From Saprospiraceae bacterium (GTDB lineage: Bacteria; Bacteroidota; Bacteroidia; Chitinophagales; Saprospiraceae), in assembly GCA_020627785.1 (NCBI GenBank), contig JAHDGF010000008.1, forward strand, positions 4,459 through 63,423: a DNA stretch of 58,965 nt. Direction: 5' to 3'. A model generated the notes under the pieces. That model did not search any database and had not been told where the DNA came from. It saw nothing but the letters and a program-made list of their open reading frames with translations. The stretch's first letter is position 1. Every line of letters begins with the position of its first letter. A program made the position numbers and the translations under genes. Of this stretch, positions 45,295 to 53,388 are shown one piece after another.

Positions 45295-46221
45295 TCACTC
45301 GCTATCTGCTAAGAGATTTTGCTTGCCTGCAATTTCGATACTTACATTCAACTCAAAGCCAATAATGATGATATAGGCGTTGATCTGAAGCCATAACATG
45401 ATGACAATTAAGGCTCCGATCGATCCATAAATTTCATTATATCTGCCAAAATTATTGATGAAATAAGCAAACCCTAAAGAGGAAAGAATAGAAAACAAAG
45501 TAGCCACAATCGCTCCCGGATTCCAAAAAGGAACTCGATTAATCAACGATGGTCCTAAACGATATATCATCGTAATCCCTAAATAAAATACGATAAAGGT
45601 TCCTATAAAACGAGAAACAAAATAGGTAGGTGTAGCAAAGTTTTCAAAGTGAAAAAAATTAATGCCCAGATTTATAAGTTGCTTACCAAAAACGATGAGC
45701 AAAAAGGAAAACAATAAAAGACCAGACATTAAAATGGTTAAGTAAACTGCTATCAATCGCTGCTTAAGCCAACTCCTTTTAATGAAGGCCTCATAGTTTT
45801 TATCAAATCCAATCATCAAGGTAAACATTCCAGAAGAGGCAAAAATGAGCGCTAGTACCGCACCAAAATATCTCAATCCTCCTCTTTCTTTTTTTACCAC
45901 ACCATCTACCATTTCAAACAAATAGTTATGGGCATCAATCGGCATAATGCTCTGCGTCGAATCCTTAATCACCAGTACAAAATCCTGAGTGCCAGGTAAA
46001 AAAGGGATTAAGGTAAACATGAAAATCAAAGCGGGGAATATCGCCAAAAAGAAACTAAAGGCTACAGAATTGGCTCGGGTATAGATGGCATCTTTAGACG
46101 CCTCTTTAACAATAAAAGCGATCGTCTCATAAATCGATAGCCCCCTGAATCCTGGGAGTGAAATACGATCACTCCACTGAAGAATTGATCCTAAAACCGG
46201 CCATTGTTTCATTGGTTTCAT
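45295..46221 (-). CDS. YihY/BrkB-family inner-membrane protein
   Basis: 308 residues with about six membrane helices. Family features are YTRANSVAFSFFLAIFPALI near the first helix, RSWLKQRLIAVYLTILMSGL, FWNPGAIVATLFSILSSLGF and the final IYGSIGALIVIMLWLQINAY. YihY-like proteins are widespread, and their transport role is unsettled (once annotated wrongly as RNase BN). Its ATG overlaps the stop of the upstream thioesterase gene by four bases, so they are co-translated. Confidence 0.92.
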   Translation of the reverse strand: MKPMKQWPVLGSILQWSDRISLPGFRGLSIYETIAFIVKEASKDAIYTRANSVAFSFFLAIFPALIFMFTLIPFLPGTQDFVLVIKDSTQSIMPIDAHNYLFEMVDGVVKKERGGLRYFGAVLALIFASSGMFTLMIGFDKNYEAFIKRSWLKQRLIAVYLTILMSGLLLFSFLLIVFGKQLINLGINFFHFENFATPTYFVSRFIGTFIVFYLGITMIYRLGPSLINRVPFWNPGAIVATLFSILSSLGFAYFINNFGRYNEIYGSIGALIVIMLWLQINAYIIIIGFELNVSIEIAGKQNLLADSE

Positions 46222-46634
46222 GCCGTTTGAAAATATGGTTTAAGTGCTTGAGATAGTACTTCTGGACAAGAAACTCTCTTATTATCGGCCATCTGTGTAA
46301 AAAATAATTTAATCGAAGCCTTGTTGATCAGCTCATTGTCAGGCGAATAGATTTCATGCCTGAATTGAATCAACTTACTCGGCATTTCATCAAGATAAGT
46401 GATCATCTTTAATGAGTCATCATAATAAGCTGGACGTAAATATCTGATCTCCAAGGAAACAACGGGTAATAAGATACCCATTTCGTCCTCCATTTTTTGA
46501 TAGCTCAAGCCCAAGGACCTCAACATCTCTACTCTTGCAATTTCATAATAGGCTGGATAATTCCCATAATATAGAAATCCCATCTTATCTGTTTCGCTAT
46601 ATCTGACTCTTTTATGGCATTCGTGACTGAACAT
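46218..46634 (-). CDS. Acyl-CoA thioesterase, 4-hydroxybenzoyl-CoA thioesterase (hotdog) family
   Basis: 138 residues with a hotdog fold. The family signature YSETDKMGFLYYGNYPAYYE includes the catalytic Asp, and EMLRSLGLSYQKMEDEMGIL follows. It resembles YbgC and FadM. It hydrolyses short- or medium-chain acyl-CoA in relatives. It overlaps the YihY gene by four bases and is divergent from the ABC-related operon. Confidence 0.92.
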   Translation of the reverse strand: MFSHECHKRVRYSETDKMGFLYYGNYPAYYEIARVEMLRSLGLSYQKMEDEMGILLPVVSLEIRYLRPAYYDDSLKMITYLDEMPSKLIQFRHEIYSPDNELINKASIKLFFTQMADNKRVSCPEVLSQALKPYFQTA

Positions 46635-46730
46635 TCAAATTTATTCCTGAAAGTTTGATAATTTCTTTGCTAAATTTAAGTTTAATTCTTCAAGTTACTC
46701 ATTTGCCGAAAGGCTGAAAAAAAATGACCT

Positions 46731-47411
46731 ATGCTCGATAAGCTAAAATCTCTTTTCATTGTTGAAGATGGCGATGATAAATCTCCTAAACCAAAAGCGA
46801 AAGGAAAGGCAGCACCAGCTCAAAAACCAGAGGCTCAAAAACCTTTAAAGGCTACCGTGAAAGTGGACACAAGTCCCGTTCCCAAAGGAGAGGGTAAACC
46901 CAGTGAAAAGTTTGTAAATCGACTATTAGGAGCCATTGAAGAGGCTAATTTGGAGGGTTTTGACTATCTAGAGTATAAACAATCACTACAATCCATTGAT
47001 GATATGAAAATGGATGAAGCGACTATGTTTAAATCCTCTCTTGCGATGGCAAAGACCATGGGAGGCACGCCAGAAAAGTTAATTTCCAGTGCCAATCATT
47101 ATTTAAAAGTTCTTGGAGCTGAGGAAAAGAAATTTCAAGACGCACTCGTAAATCAGCAGCAAAGGGTCGTTACCGGTCGACAAGAATCCATCAGCAAATT
47201 GGAAGCTTCCATTACCACCAAAGAAAAGCAAATCGAGCAATTAACTGCTGAGATAGCTAAAAATAAAGAACTGTTGGCGCAAGCAAAATCTTCTGTAGAT
47301 ACGGATGTAGCTAAGATTCAAGCAACAAAGGTTGGATTTTATGCGGCATATCACATCGTTGTTGACCAGATCAAGGATGATGTCGCTAAGATGCAGAAGT
47401 ATTTCAGCTAG
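46731..47411 (+). CDS. Cytoplasmic coiled-coil protein, first gene of the ABC/PspA-like locus
   Basis: 226 residues, no signal peptide or membrane helix. The N-terminal 60 residues are a Pro/Lys/Ala-rich low-complexity linker (PKPKAKGKAAPAQKPEAQKP). Residues 60-125 form a compact helical part (EKFVNRLLGAIEEANLEGFD). Residues 125-190 form a coiled coil (ESISKLEASITTKEKQIEQL), with a short C-terminal helical region. I do not recognise a family. It lies 178 bases upstream of the PspA-like gene on the same strand, and a hairpin overlaps its stop codon. Its helical, interaction-rich design fits a cytoplasmic regulator of the membrane proteins encoded downstream. Confidence 0.75.
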   Translation: MLDKLKSLFIVEDGDDKSPKPKAKGKAAPAQKPEAQKPLKATVKVDTSPVPKGEGKPSEKFVNRLLGAIEEANLEGFDYLEYKQSLQSIDDMKMDEATMFKSSLAMAKTMGGTPEKLISSANHYLKVLGAEEKKFQDALVNQQQRVVTGRQESISKLEASITTKEKQIEQLTAEIAKNKELLAQAKSSVDTDVAKIQATKVGFYAAYHIVVDQIKDDVAKMQKYFS

Positions 47412-47438
47412 ATTATTGGCGCTTTCGCAAATATCTAG
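47408..47438 (+). promoter_or_regulatory. Imperfect hairpin over the stop codon of the coiled-coil gene
   Basis: CTAGAT at 47408-47413 pairs with ATCTAG at 47433-47438, with an inner stem over GGCG and CGC. No T-run follows. It may be a processing or partial termination site before the downstream genes. Confidence 0.35.
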
Positions 47439-47589
47439 TTCACAATTGTAAATAAGGCTCCTTAAAATGCTTACTCATCGTGTTTTTTCAATGATTAGTA
47501 GAGCTTTCGTCGATATAAGGAATCTTATCAGGCGGTAATATGTTCTATAATTGATTATTTTTGGGATATAAATTATAGCCTCTCATTTC

Positions 47590-48612
47590 ATGCCAGAAGA
47601 ATTTAGGAAAAAGAATTTTTGGAGTAAGCCAGAAGGCATTACTGGAATTATTTTTTTACTCTTGATTTTAGCTGGTGCAGGACTATTGATTTCTTCTGCA
47701 CTTCCAGCCTTAATTGCCTTTGCGGCAAAGCCTATTGGTACAGCAACTTTACTGGGCGCCTTAGGAGTTATCGTCTATATGGCTCTAGACAACAAGGCAA
47801 GAACCTTGGTTTCATACATGTACAAAAGCTCGATGAGATGGATCACTAGTTTATTTGTCCAGATTGATCCCATCGGAATTCTCAAAAGCTATGTGGATGA
47901 CCTAAAAGGAAATCTCAAGAAGATGCGGAAACAGATGCATCAGCTACGTGGTCAAATGCACCAACTCGGTGAAATGATCCACAACAACAAAAAAGAAATT
48001 AACTCGAATATGGCCTTGGCCAGCGAGGCAAAGAAAAATAATAAGGATTCGATGGTGATTCTTAAAAGTCGTAAGGCTGGGAGACTCAGAGAATCAAATT
48101 TAAAGCTATCTGATCTCTATAAAAGAATGGAAGTGCTGTACAGAGTACTTTCTAAAATGTATGAAAATTCTGCCATCCTTGCAGAGGACATCGAAGACCA
48201 GGTAAAAATAAAAGAACAAGAAAGGAAAGCCATTATGGCCAGTCATGGTGCGATGAAATCAGCCATGAACATCATTAAAGGTGACAAAGACAAACGAGAG
48301 ATGTTTGATCAAGCACTGGAAGCGGTGGCAGATGATGTAAGCAATAAGGTAGGTGAGATGGAACGTTTCATGGAAATGTCAGAAGGCTTCATGGAATCCA
48401 TTGATCTTCAAAATGGAATCTTTGAAGAAAAAGGATTGGAGATGTTAGAAAAGTGGGAGAAAGAAAGTACCAGTCTTTTACTCGGCGGTGAGAAGAATCA
48501 AATTCTTCTTGATATGGAAAAAGAAGACACCTTAGATCTCACAGTACCGATCAAACAAAAATCAAAAGTAATTCTCGATCGCTCTAATCAATACGACAAC
48601 TTTTTTGATTAG
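47590..48612 (+). CDS. Membrane-anchored PspA/ESCRT-III-like helical protein
   Basis: 340 residues. Two adjacent membrane helices at the N-terminus (about 17-40 and 46-66; GIIFLLLILAGAGLLISSAL and GTATLLGALGVIVYMAL) place the rest in the cytoplasm. Residues 85-290 are almost wholly helical with heptads, opening with SYVDDLKGNLKKMRKQMHQL, then LYKRMEVLYRVLSKMYENSA and later QALEAVADDVSNKVGEMERF. The order of long helical hairpin then shorter helices resembles PspA/IM30 proteins, which stabilise stressed inner membranes. Homology is not proven from sequence alone. The fusion of such a helical domain to membrane helices is unusual. It is 29 bases upstream of the solute-binding/OmpA fusion gene. 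Confidence 0.75.
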   Translation: MPEEFRKKNFWSKPEGITGIIFLLLILAGAGLLISSALPALIAFAAKPIGTATLLGALGVIVYMALDNKARTLVSYMYKSSMRWITSLFVQIDPIGILKSYVDDLKGNLKKMRKQMHQLRGQMHQLGEMIHNNKKEINSNMALASEAKKNNKDSMVILKSRKAGRLRESNLKLSDLYKRMEVLYRVLSKMYENSAILAEDIEDQVKIKEQERKAIMASHGAMKSAMNIIKGDKDKREMFDQALEAVADDVSNKVGEMERFMEMSEGFMESIDLQNGIFEEKGLEMLEKWEKESTSLLLGGEKNQILLDMEKEDTLDLTVPIKQKSKVILDRSNQYDNFFD

Positions 48613-48641
48613 CAATTTTAAACTAATATCAAACTAAAATA

Positions 48642-50291
48642 ATGGCTAAAAGATTAACCACCTTTTCTAAATTACTGATTACATTCTTAATCATCGGAGG
48701 TCTTTACTTGACTGGACGATACATTATGAACAATACACAGCTAGGACAGGATCTTAAGACTGAAGCTCAAGCAGAAGCGGCTGGAAATGACAATTCCACA
48801 AGCGGTTCTTCTTCAGGTTCTTCTGCAAGCTCTGGATCTAGTAATTCTGGTTCCTCAAGTGCAGGATCAAGGAACAATTCCTCGACGGGAGCAAGCGATG
48901 AAAACACATTGAAAGTTCAATTGGTAACCTGGGGAGGATATGCGCCAGGTTTATATTTCAATGAAGGAGCTGAAGCTAATTTAAGATCTCGATTCTATAA
49001 AGATTACGGATTCAAAGTAGACTTTAAATTAGAGAACGATTTGATCAATGCCTTGAATGCATGGATTGCAGGAGAGTATGATGTTCTCGTTCAGACAGCA
49101 GATGCCTTTCCATTATATACTGCACCAGCAGATATTAACTCTTACGGTCCAAAAGCATTTATGCAGGTTGACTGGTCAAGAGGAGGTGATGCCATTATTG
49201 TAAAAAGAGGCATTGAATCAATCAATGATTTAAAAGGAAAGAAAATAGCAGTTGCTGTACCTTCTCCGGCACAGACGCTTTTATCATATAGTCTTGAAGC
49301 AGCAGGGATGAGTTATAATGACGTTGAAGTGATTAAGACTGCAGATAACTTAAAGGCAGCAGAATTGTTCCGTACCAAGGATGTGGATGCAGCTGTTGTA
49401 TGGAGTCCAGATGACATCCTAGCAACCAGAGATGTGAAGGGTTCAAAAATCCTTTTAACAACCGTAGACCAATCTCACATAATTGGCGATATCATGTTTG
49501 CTAAGCAAGATGTAATCAATGCCAAAAAAGACATGTTTAACGGATTTTATGAGGGATGGATGAAAGGTGTGGCTGAATTAAAAATGCCAGCAAACAGGAA
49601 TAAGGCTGCGAAGTATTTGGCAGAGCTTAATGGTATTAGTGAAGAAGATGCTGCTGGTATGATGGAAACAATTTACTGGACTGGACACGGGGATAATTTA
49701 AATTTCTTCGGATTGAATAGAGACTATAGAGGCCAGAGAGGTCAAGATCTATATGGAACAATGGCAAAGAAATTTGTCAAGACAGGAGATGCAGAATCAG
49801 AGGCTCCAAGCTGGAGATCTGTTATCTGGACAGGTGCCGTTCAATCAGCTAAATTAGATGGTCCTTCTTATGCTGCGGAGGGTGCAAAGAAATTTGCTCC
49901 GCCAACTGCCAAGGAAAAAACAGCGACTCCGGTGGCATCAAAACCAGTTAGTATTAGCTTCAACACAGGACAATATTCAGTTACAGAAAATGCCAAAACA
50001 ATCATCGATTTACAGTTTGCAGAAACGGCGAAATCTTTTGCCAACATGAAAGTGAGAATTGAAGGTAATACGGATAATGTAGGAGCAAGAGCCATGAATA
50101 TGACTTTATCTCAGAAAAGAGCACAGGCTGTTGCTGACTACCTTAAAGATGAATATGGAATGGATCCTAACAGATTTATTGTTGTAGGAAATGGCCCTGA
50201 TAATCCGGTGAAAGGTTGTGAGGGAAATCAAAACGATTCGTGTAAATCAAAGAACAGAAGAACAGATTTTCAGCTGATCTCTTCAAACTAA
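48642..50291 (+). CDS. Solute-binding protein fused to OmpA peptidoglycan-binding domain
   Basis: 549 residues. An N-terminal membrane helix (about 8-28, KLLITFLIIGGLYLTGRYIM) is followed by a Ser/Gly-rich linker (about 48-80). A periplasmic solute-binding domain of the NMT1/SsuA/phosphate type occupies about 88-390 (KVQLVTWGGYAPGLYFNEGA; GKKIAVAVPSPAQTLLSYSL; ELFRTKDVDAAVVWSPDDIL). The C-terminal 110 residues are an OmpA domain (MKVRIEGNTDNVGARAMNMT and SKNRRTDFQL), which binds peptidoglycan. This joins a transporter-type sensor to the wall, not a usual free binding protein. It lies nine bases upstream of its permease gene. It may sense solute or wall spacing; the ligand is unknown. Confidence 0.9.
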   Translation: MAKRLTTFSKLLITFLIIGGLYLTGRYIMNNTQLGQDLKTEAQAEAAGNDNSTSGSSSGSSASSGSSNSGSSSAGSRNNSSTGASDENTLKVQLVTWGGYAPGLYFNEGAEANLRSRFYKDYGFKVDFKLENDLINALNAWIAGEYDVLVQTADAFPLYTAPADINSYGPKAFMQVDWSRGGDAIIVKRGIESINDLKGKKIAVAVPSPAQTLLSYSLEAAGMSYNDVEVIKTADNLKAAELFRTKDVDAAVVWSPDDILATRDVKGSKILLTTVDQSHIIGDIMFAKQDVINAKKDMFNGFYEGWMKGVAELKMPANRNKAAKYLAELNGISEEDAAGMMETIYWTGHGDNLNFFGLNRDYRGQRGQDLYGTMAKKFVKTGDAESEAPSWRSVIWTGAVQSAKLDGPSYAAEGAKKFAPPTAKEKTATPVASKPVSISFNTGQYSVTENAKTIIDLQFAETAKSFANMKVRIEGNTDNVGARAMNMTLSQKRAQAVADYLKDEYGMDPNRFIVVGNGPDNPVKGCEGNQNDSCKSKNRRTDFQLISSN

Positions 50292-50300
50292 AAACAACTT

Positions 50301-51407
50301 ATGTCCTGGATGTTCAAACTGAGGGGTAATTATACCCCTCTGCAAGGACTTATATTTGGAATCGTTGGATTCCTAATCACCTTGGTGGTTTGGTACCTTG
50401 TAACCATGGGCGAAGATCCAATGATTGAATCTGGTATTCTTGCCAATCCGATGAAGGTATTCGGTGCCTTCGATGATTTATACCGGGACAATGAGTTGAT
50501 AAAAAATCTATGTCTATCCTTAGGTTTTAATTTTGGTGGATATATAAAAGCCATTCTTTTTGCCATACCTATTGGTTTCATTATTGGATTGTATCCTGTA
50601 TTTAATGCTGCTTTTCAATCTCAAGTAGATGCATTTAGGTTTATTCCCTTAACCGCGGTAACAGGAATCTTTTTGGCTGCCTTTGGAATCGGAACAGCAC
50701 TTAAGATTAACTTCTTGGCTTTCGGTATTATGATTTATCTGGTCCCAATCATCATCCAGAGAATCAAGGAAGTATCTGATGTCTATCTCAAAACAGTTTA
50801 TACCATCGGAGCAACTGATTGGCAGACAATAAGGACCGTTTATTTTCCAGCCGTACTTTCCAAGCTTTCAGATGATATCAGAGTATTAACGGCTATTTCT
50901 TGGACCTACATAATTGTAGCAGAAGGGATAGGAGATCAAGGGGGACTTGGATCCTTAGTCTATAGAGTAGGTCAAAGAATGGGAAGACCGGACAAGACCT
51001 TTGCCATATTATTGATCTTTGTATTGATCGGATTAATTCAAGATCGATTGTTTGTTTATTTAGATAAAAAATTCTTTCCACATAAATATCAGATTAAGGA
51101 ACAACACTCAGCTAAGCTTAAAGAACCGAGCATCTGGGAGTCAATGTTTGATTTTGGGATGGCGGCCTTAATTTGGATTTTGCTAGGAGTTTATTTGTTA
51201 TTGGCAATTAATGAATTTGCTTCATTTCTTGGTAACCTAAAACCACTCAGCTATTTATTTCAAGATACGGTTTGGGTGGTGCACGTAATCTTCTTATCTA
51301 CTATTGCTTATAAGGCTTGGTGTATTTTCACAAAAAGGCAAGAAAAAGCAGTAGCAGTTCAAGAGGTAAAAGAAGAAGTAACACAAGAAGTAAAAGAAGG
51401 AGAATGA
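50301..51407 (+). CDS. ABC transporter permease (SsuC/TauC-like) with extended C-terminus
   Basis: 368 residues. The core (about 15-255) is a binding-protein-dependent permease of the SsuC/TauC/NrtB class, with the cytoplasmic EAA-like loop YTIGATDWQTIRTVYFPAVL followed by SDDIRVLTAISWTYIIVAEG. An additional region after residue 270 adds two or three membrane helices (SMFDFGMAALIWILLGVYLL and DTVWVVHVIFLSTIAYKAWC), ending in a charged, repetitive tail. Normal relatives are about 250-280 residues. The ATPase gene's ATG overlaps its stop by four bases (ATGA), so both are translated together. It could be a transport channel or a signal-transmitting component. Confidence 0.92.
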   Translation: MSWMFKLRGNYTPLQGLIFGIVGFLITLVVWYLVTMGEDPMIESGILANPMKVFGAFDDLYRDNELIKNLCLSLGFNFGGYIKAILFAIPIGFIIGLYPVFNAAFQSQVDAFRFIPLTAVTGIFLAAFGIGTALKINFLAFGIMIYLVPIIIQRIKEVSDVYLKTVYTIGATDWQTIRTVYFPAVLSKLSDDIRVLTAISWTYIIVAEGIGDQGGLGSLVYRVGQRMGRPDKTFAILLIFVLIGLIQDRLFVYLDKKFFPHKYQIKEQHSAKLKEPSIWESMFDFGMAALIWILLGVYLLLAINEFASFLGNLKPLSYLFQDTVWVVHVIFLSTIAYKAWCIFTKRQEKAVAVQEVKEEVTQEVKEGE

Positions 51408-52213
51408 GTTTATTTCCAGACAACCCAGGCCAGAGCAATATCATTGAGCTTCGAGACATCGGGCATAGCTATGATGGAGGACAGAATTGGATCATTGATA
51501 ATTGTGAATTCTTAATTGAGGATAAACCTGATCAAGGACAATTTGTCGTCATCCTTGGGATGTCAGGTTGTGGTAAGTCGACGATTCTGCGTTACATCGC
51601 TGGACTGCAAGAACCGAGTAAAGGCACTGTACTGGTTAAAGGAAAACCAATTTCTGAAGCCGAACGTGTCAGTATGGTTTTTCAGCAATACTCTTCTTTG
51701 CCTTGGATGACAGTTTTGGAAAATGTTGGCTTGGCTTTGCGATATCAAGGGGTAAAGAAAAAGGAAAGGAATGAACGCGCAATGGAATTGATAAAACTAG
51801 TTGGGCTAGACGGTCATGAAAATAAATATGCGCAGTACCCAACCCTATCGGGAGGTCAGTTGCAAAGAGTTGCTATAGCTAGAAGCCTTTTAGCGAATCC
51901 TGAAATTTTATTAATGGATGAGCCTTTCGGTGCCTTAGATATCCGTACAAGATTGCAAATGCAAGATTTGCTGACAAGCATATGGCATAAGTTTCAATCG
52001 ACCATCATCTTTGTTACGCACGATATTTCGGAAGCGGTATACTTGGCTGATGATATTTATATTATGAAAGCTCAGCCGTCTAGATTTGTTGAGCACATAC
52101 ATGTGGATCTACCATTGGTGCGTGATAGAAATACTAAAAGAGACGCCAATTACACGCGCCTTGTGCATGAAGTCGAAGATCGAATGATGAGTGTATCAGA
52201 GATGACTAGCTAG
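51404..52213 (+). CDS. ABC transporter ATP-binding protein (SsuB/TauB-like)
   Basis: 269 residues from ATG 51404, which overlaps the permease stop. A longer upstream frame from 51317 would overlap the permease gene in another frame and adds only a basic tail, so I reject it. The motifs are Walker A GMSGCGKST, Q-loop VFQQYSSLPWM, signature LSGGQLQRVAIARSL, Walker B ILLMDEPFGALD and H-loop VTHDISEAVYLADD. It is the energising subunit of the permease. Its stop overlaps the convergent OB-fold gene's stop through the palindrome CTAG. Confidence 0.95.
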   Translation: MSLFPDNPGQSNIIELRDIGHSYDGGQNWIIDNCEFLIEDKPDQGQFVVILGMSGCGKSTILRYIAGLQEPSKGTVLVKGKPISEAERVSMVFQQYSSLPWMTVLENVGLALRYQGVKKKERNERAMELIKLVGLDGHENKYAQYPTLSGGQLQRVAIARSLLANPEILLMDEPFGALDIRTRLQMQDLLTSIWHKFQSTIIFVTHDISEAVYLADDIYIMKAQPSRFVEHIHVDLPLVRDRNTKRDANYTRLVHEVEDRMMSVSEMTS

Positions 52214-52620
52214 TCAGCGATGATTCCCTTGTTCATAACTACTTCCATCAACATGCCACTACATTGTGCTTTGATGTTTATTTGATCTCCTTTATTGTAG
52301 CCATCTAATTTTCCAGCTTGATTAGCTTCTAAAGTAACTAGTACTTGATTTTCATTTCCTGATCCTAAGAGTACCACTGGAGCTTCTTGCTCGTCTAGCA
52401 TTTTCTTTTGGATGGTGCCACTGACTTGGATTACCTTACCAATGTAGTTGCTGCTGGCTAAATCTTCATTACTTTCAAATTCTTGAAATAATTCAGTTGA
52501 ACTGAAAGTTTTTATGGCTTCTTCATTTTTAATATTTGCTTGCGGAACATTCATGAATACCACATAAGCAGCAACGAATAGCACAAGAAACCCAATGACA
52601 AATTTTACAAATTTATTCAT
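52210..52620 (-). CDS. Membrane-anchored OB-fold protein (tRNA_anti-like)
   Basis: 136 residues with an N-terminal hydrophobic helix (KFVIGFLVLFVAAYVVFMNV) and a single OB-fold-like domain (SSNYIGKVIQVSGTIQKKML to GDQINIKAQCSGMLMEVVMN), as in the tRNA_anti-like lipoprotein family common in Bacteroidota. No lipobox is present; the helix is an anchor or uncleaved signal. It lies three bases after the YceI-type gene and is convergent with the ABC operon. Function in relatives is unknown. Confidence 0.82.
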   Translation of the reverse strand: MNKFVKFVIGFLVLFVAAYVVFMNVPQANIKNEEAIKTFSSTELFQEFESNEDLASSNYIGKVIQVSGTIQKKMLDEQEAPVVLLGSGNENQVLVTLEANQAGKLDGYNKGDQINIKAQCSGMLMEVVMNKGIIAD

Positions 52621-52623
52621 GAT

Positions 52624-53214
52624 CTATTGTGGATTATAAGTAAGGTAAAGTTTCACATTTATGGTCCGAGAAATTCCAAGTGAATTAGAATCAATAGAAA
52701 TCACTTGTGGAATTCTTTCTTTCATTAGTTTATTGATTTGTTCCATATTAGCTTCCTCTATGGTAAATGAGAAATCGGATTCAACATCAATATCACCGTT
52801 TGTTTTTACATAACATACGGCAGTAGCATTCATCATTCTCTTAGCTCCACCAATGGTCAATGGACCTCTCACTTTTATCTCATACCTGCCAGGAGTATTT
52901 AAATCAATGGCTTCAGGATTCTTGATTTCACCTTCAAAGTTAAACTTCCGGTAGCCATCAAGATTCAAGCGGTCGCTATTAAAGGCTCGGTCAATCGCTC
53001 CCATTTCAAATTCCCAAGACTTCATCAAACCCGTAAAATTTACGGTAGAAGAAGCAAAGTCAACATTGCTATATACTTGGTAATTGTTAGCCTCAACGTC
53101 CATAAATTTACTAGAGGACTTCACATAAAGATGTGCTGTCCTAGTATCAAAAGACTGTGCCATCGAGAAGCTCGAAAGCATAATGAACATTAAACCAAAA
53201 AGATATTTACTCAC
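52624..53214 (-). CDS. YceI-family secreted lipid-binding protein
   Basis: 196 residues with signal peptide MSKYLFGLMFIMLSSFSMAQ. The mature part fits the YceI lipocalin-like fold: SSTVNFTGLMKSWEFEMG for the first strands, LDGYRKFNFEGEIKNPEAID, and YEIKVRGPLTIGGAKRMMNA. YceI proteins bind isoprenoid-like lipids in the periplasm. A charged loop near MKERIPQVISID is a little longer than usual. It is co-transcribed with the OB-fold gene. Confidence 0.82.
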   Translation of the reverse strand: MSKYLFGLMFIMLSSFSMAQSFDTRTAHLYVKSSSKFMDVEANNYQVYSNVDFASSTVNFTGLMKSWEFEMGAIDRAFNSDRLNLDGYRKFNFEGEIKNPEAIDLNTPGRYEIKVRGPLTIGGAKRMMNATAVCYVKTNGDIDVESDFSFTIEEANMEQINKLMKERIPQVISIDSNSLGISRTINVKLYLTYNPQ

Positions 53215-53388
53215 GGGATCGATTTTAATAGCGCAAAATTAATTCTCAACTTCACAGAAGCCAACGATATTAGATATTTAACGTTATTTTGTTTATTACT
53301 CGTATTTAAACCTTTATAACTCCCTTTTTAATACTCCATGTACTAATCCTAGTCCTTAAATTCGTTAATATTACCTATTTAAGGCAAC

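Noticed and set aside
51317..51403. An upstream extension of the ABC ATPase
   Set aside because: It overlaps the permease gene in another frame and encodes only a basic low-complexity tail. ATG 51404 gives the normal start and a four-base overlap.
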